Assembly (NCBI GenBank): GCA_031272745.1
Contig: JAISTF010000224.1
Coordinates: 1 to 7,823 of the forward strand
Direction of reading: 5' to 3'
Source: Eubacteriales Family XIII. Incertae Sedis bacterium
Lineage (GTDB): Bacteria > Bacillota > Clostridia > Peptostreptococcales > Anaerovoracaceae
DNA length: 7,823 bases
Made by a program: the position numbers and the translations under genes. The first letter of the stretch is position 1. The number at the start of each line of letters is the position of its first letter. The notes below the pieces were generated by a model. That model searched no databases. It was not told where the DNA came from and worked only from the letters and a program-made list of their open reading frames with translations. Shown in pieces: positions 6,280 through 7,823 of the stretch.

Positions 6280-6470
6280 ACTCTGTCCCTTGTGCCTGAG
6301 AGCGTACGGCCTATCGGCCTCCCCCTTCGGCGCCCGCGCGCGGCGGTCTTTTCAGAGTCCCATCCGATGACGCTCTGTTTGCCTGAGAGCTTCCGGGTCC
6401 GCTTGGCGGGCGAATCCCGTTTCCCCTTTGGCCGCCGTTTGATCGACGTCTCACGTCACCGTCGCATGGG
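6280..6470 (-). promoter_or_regulatory. Tandem glycine riboswitch (two aptamers with kink-turn)
   Basis: Two glycine aptamers lie in series on the minus strand. Aptamer 1 spans about 6365-6461 and contains the conserved core gctctcaggcaaacagag; its P1 pairs cggtgacg with cgtcatcg (8 pairs, one G-U). Aptamer 2 spans 6280-6358 and contains ctctcaggcacaagggac; its P1 pairs actctg with cagagt. The leader upstream of aptamer 1 (cccatgcga, 6470-6462) and the inter-aptamer linker (gatggg, 6364-6359) form a kink-turn: ccca pairs with tggg, then a 3-base bulge tgc, then tandem G-A/A-G pairs stacked on P1. This matches the leader-linker P0 kink-turn known for full-length glycine riboswitches. Members of this class usually switch on glycine cleavage genes when glycine binds; the on direction here is inferred from the family and from the gcv genes downstream. 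Confidence 0.97.
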
Positions 6471-6491
6471 TGCGATTCGATTGTTACTTTA

Positions 6492-6521
6492 TATTTACCC
6501 CAAAACCACCCGCTTTGTCAA
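6492..6521 (-). promoter_or_regulatory. Putative sigma70-type promoter of the gcv operon
   Basis: A perfect -35 hexamer TTGACA lies at 6521-6516 on the minus strand. The -10 is less clear: GTAAAT at 17-base spacing (6498-6493) or TAAATA at 18-base spacing (6497-6492), within the AT-rich stretch gtaaatataaagtaac. Either places transcription start close to 6485, just ahead of the riboswitch leader at 6470. The promoter begins 25 bases after the stop of the upstream gene, in the only AT-rich stretch of the region. Confidence 0.7.
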
Positions 6522-6545
6522 GGATCAACCCGCGTTGCGGTCATA

Positions 6546-7559
6546 TTACTGCTGCCCCGCGAGCCACTCCGCGCCGTAGCGGTTGCACTCGTCAATCACG
6601 ATGGGCGTGACCCAGGTGTTGATGCACTCGATGCCGCCGATGCACGGCAGCCACAGGCCGCCGGGCGCGTATTTGTCGATGGCCGCGCGGACGTGGGCGC
6701 GGATCTCCTCCTCCGTGACCTCGTCCTGCGGGCGGTCGATGACGCCCTGGTCGAGCCCGCCGAGATAGAGCAGCTTGCCCTTCGTGTTTTCGCGCATCGC
6801 GATGAGGTCGTTTTCCGGCAGGGCGCCCTGCCACATATCCGCGCCGATGCCGACGAGGTAGTTTTCGAAGCCCTGGATGAAGCTGTCGCAATGGTGCTGG
6901 ACGATGACACCGCGTTTTTTGTAATAATCATAAAGGCGTTTGTAATGCGGGAAGAGCAGCTCCTCGAACTTGTCCGGCGAGAAGAACGGTTGCTGCTTGG
7001 AGCCCCAGTCGTCGTGCGAGTGGATGATGTCCGGACCGATTTCGTCGCAGAGCCGCTCGGCGACCTGCAGCTTCCAGTCCGTGTAGGCCCCGAAAAAGTC
7101 GTAGCAGCTGTCCGGATCGATGTACATATCGACGAGCGTGTTCTCGAACGTCCGCAGGCAGTGCAGCCGCTCGAAGAGCCCGCGGAACGTGGCGCACATG
7201 ACAAACTCGTCCGCCTCGCGCGCGGCCGCAGCCGCTTCCTTCGCCGCGCTCCAGTCGAGGTCGTCCGGAATCTGCGGGAACGTGACGTAGTCGCGCCACT
7301 TCGCCATATCCTTGATGACCTGATTTTCCTCGGTGACGATCGGGATGATGCCCGGATCCTCGCCGGGGATGAAGCGGTGTGCGACCCCCCAGTTGTCCAC
7401 GACGTATTCGCCCTGGATGAACAGGATGTCCCAGATGGTGATGGGGTCTATGACCGCGTGGAACGGCGTCTTGGGAAACGGCTCAAACGCGTAGCCCATC
7501 CACTTCAAGGGCATCTCGCCCCGCATCACCGACAGAAATTTTTCTTTCCCTGACAACAT
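6546..7559 (-). CDS. URO-D-fold protein (uroporphyrinogen decarboxylase / methylcobamide methyltransferase superfamily, 337 aa)
   Basis: The protein belongs to the URO-D superfamily, which includes HemE and the zinc methyltransferases MtaA/MtbA that move methyl groups from methylated corrinoid proteins. Visible family features are the N-terminal GKEKFLSVMRGE helix (4-15), HSHDDWGSKQQPFFSPDKF (180-198), the following PHYKRLYDYYKKRG helix (204-217), QHHCDSF (221-227), YLGGLDQ and the C-terminal GGLWLPCIGGIECI block. His222-x-Cys224 together with Cys306 or Cys312 could form a zinc site like the His-x-Cys...Cys site of MtaA/MtbA, which favours a methyltransferase-like role over porphyrinogen decarboxylation. 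This is inferred and the substrate is unknown. The start ATG at 7559 follows AAAGGAG by 6 bases. The gene begins 45 bases after lipA, with no terminator in that gap, so the two may be cotranscribed. No corrinoid protein gene is in the window. Confidence 0.85.
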   Translation of the reverse strand: MLSGKEKFLSVMRGEMPLKWMGYAFEPFPKTPFHAVIDPITIWDILFIQGEYVVDNWGVAHRFIPGEDPGIIPIVTEENQVIKDMAKWRDYVTFPQIPDDLDWSAAKEAAAAAREADEFVMCATFRGLFERLHCLRTFENTLVDMYIDPDSCYDFFGAYTDWKLQVAERLCDEIGPDIIHSHDDWGSKQQPFFSPDKFEELLFPHYKRLYDYYKKRGVIVQHHCDSFIQGFENYLVGIGADMWQGALPENDLIAMRENTKGKLLYLGGLDQGVIDRPQDEVTEEEIRAHVRAAIDKYAPGGLWLPCIGGIECINTWVTPIVIDECNRYGAEWLAGQQ

Positions 7560-7604
7560 GACCGGCTCCTTTCTCCTCTTCTCTGTTTACCCCAACCCAC
7601 TATA

Positions 7605-7823
7605 TCATACTCCGAGCGCCTCGCCCGCGTGGTACGAACTGCGGACAAACGGCGCCGACGCGACGAACGAAAACCCCTTCGCGCGCGCGACTTCGCCGAG
7701 TTCGTCAAACTCCTCAGGCGGGACGTACCGCGCCACGGGCAGATGCGCAGCAGACGGCGCCAGATACTGTCCGATCGTCAAAAACTCGCAACCGGCCACC
7801 CGCAAATCCTCTAATAATGCAAC
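7605..7823 (-). CDS. lipA: Lipoyl synthase, C-terminal 72 residues (cut by window edge)
   Basis: LipA is a radical SAM enzyme that inserts two sulfurs into octanoyl-lysine on carrier proteins such as GcvH. Only the C terminus is visible: VALLEDLRVAGCEFLTIGQYL, then PSAAHLPVARYVPPEEFDEL and SFVASAPFVRSSYHAGEALGV to a TGA stop at 7607-7605. The LTIGQYL block and the terminal RSSYHA motif, whose serine is a ligand of the auxiliary iron-sulfur cluster, are diagnostic of LipA. The frame is open to base 7823, so the radical SAM CxxxCxxC motif lies outside. Its placement just upstream of the gcv operon fits a role in lipoylating GcvH. Confidence 0.95.
   Translation of the reverse strand, partial: VALLEDLRVAGCEFLTIGQYLAPSAAHLPVARYVPPEEFDELGEVARAKGFSFVASAPFVRSSYHAGEALGV

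Noticed and set aside
6526..6545. Small inverted repeat (ccgc/gcgg) after the URO-D-like gene as a possible terminator
   Set aside because: The stem is only about 4 bp and no T run follows on the minus strand, so readthrough into the gcv leader cannot be excluded and no terminator is called.
6693..7553. Plus-strand open frame (about 286 codons) opposite the URO-D-like gene
   Set aside because: Its composition is the typical mirror of a GC-rich gene, no family motif is visible, and the minus-strand frame has a good ribosome binding site and family motifs.
7598..7609. Promoter -10-like TATGAT on the minus strand overlapping the lipA stop
   Set aside because: No -35 hexamer is found at suitable spacing in the GC-rich end of lipA, so a separate promoter for the URO-D-like gene is not supported.

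Overview
The window reads almost entirely on the minus strand and is a glycine/serine one-carbon locus. In transcription order (right to left) it holds: the 3' end of lipA (lipoyl synthase); a gene for a URO-D-fold protein of the uroporphyrinogen decarboxylase / methylcobamide methyltransferase superfamily; a sigma70-type promoter; a tandem glycine riboswitch with an intrinsic terminator; then gcvH, gcvPA, gcvPB, a single reading frame that fuses GcvT to a divergent serine hydroxymethyltransferase (SHMT), and the 5' end of serC, which runs off the left edge.

The split P protein (gcvPA + gcvPB), the tandem glycine riboswitch followed by a U-tract terminator, and the strong AAGGAGG-like ribosome binding sites suggest an anaerobic, GC-rich member of the Bacillota (Clostridia or Negativicutes) or a relative such as Synergistota. 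The sequence alone does not settle the lineage.

The four gcv genes are joined by three 4-base ATGA overlaps (gcvH/gcvPA, gcvPA/gcvPB, gcvPB/gcvT-SHMT), so they are probably translationally coupled. serC follows after a 24-base gap. Together they would let the cell decarboxylate glycine on lipoyl-GcvH (PA/PB), move the methylene group to tetrahydrofolate (GcvT domain), and condense methylene-THF with a second glycine to make serine (SHMT domain), or run the series in reverse. SerC links this to 3-phosphohydroxypyruvate. LipA just upstream would supply the lipoyl group of GcvH. No L protein (dihydrolipoyl dehydrogenase) is present in the window.

The most notable points are: (1) the GcvT-SHMT fusion, whose SHMT half lacks the usual GYPGKRYYGG signature but keeps the PLP lysine and other catalytic residues; (2) an A8 tract exactly in the linker of the fusion, where slippage would release a stand-alone GcvT; (3) a 71-base double-hairpin repeat inserted in frame in gcvPB; (4) a textbook leader-linker kink-turn in the riboswitch; and (5) a biosynthetic serC gene under apparent glycine control. 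I saw no CRISPR array, transposase, tRNA or rRNA.
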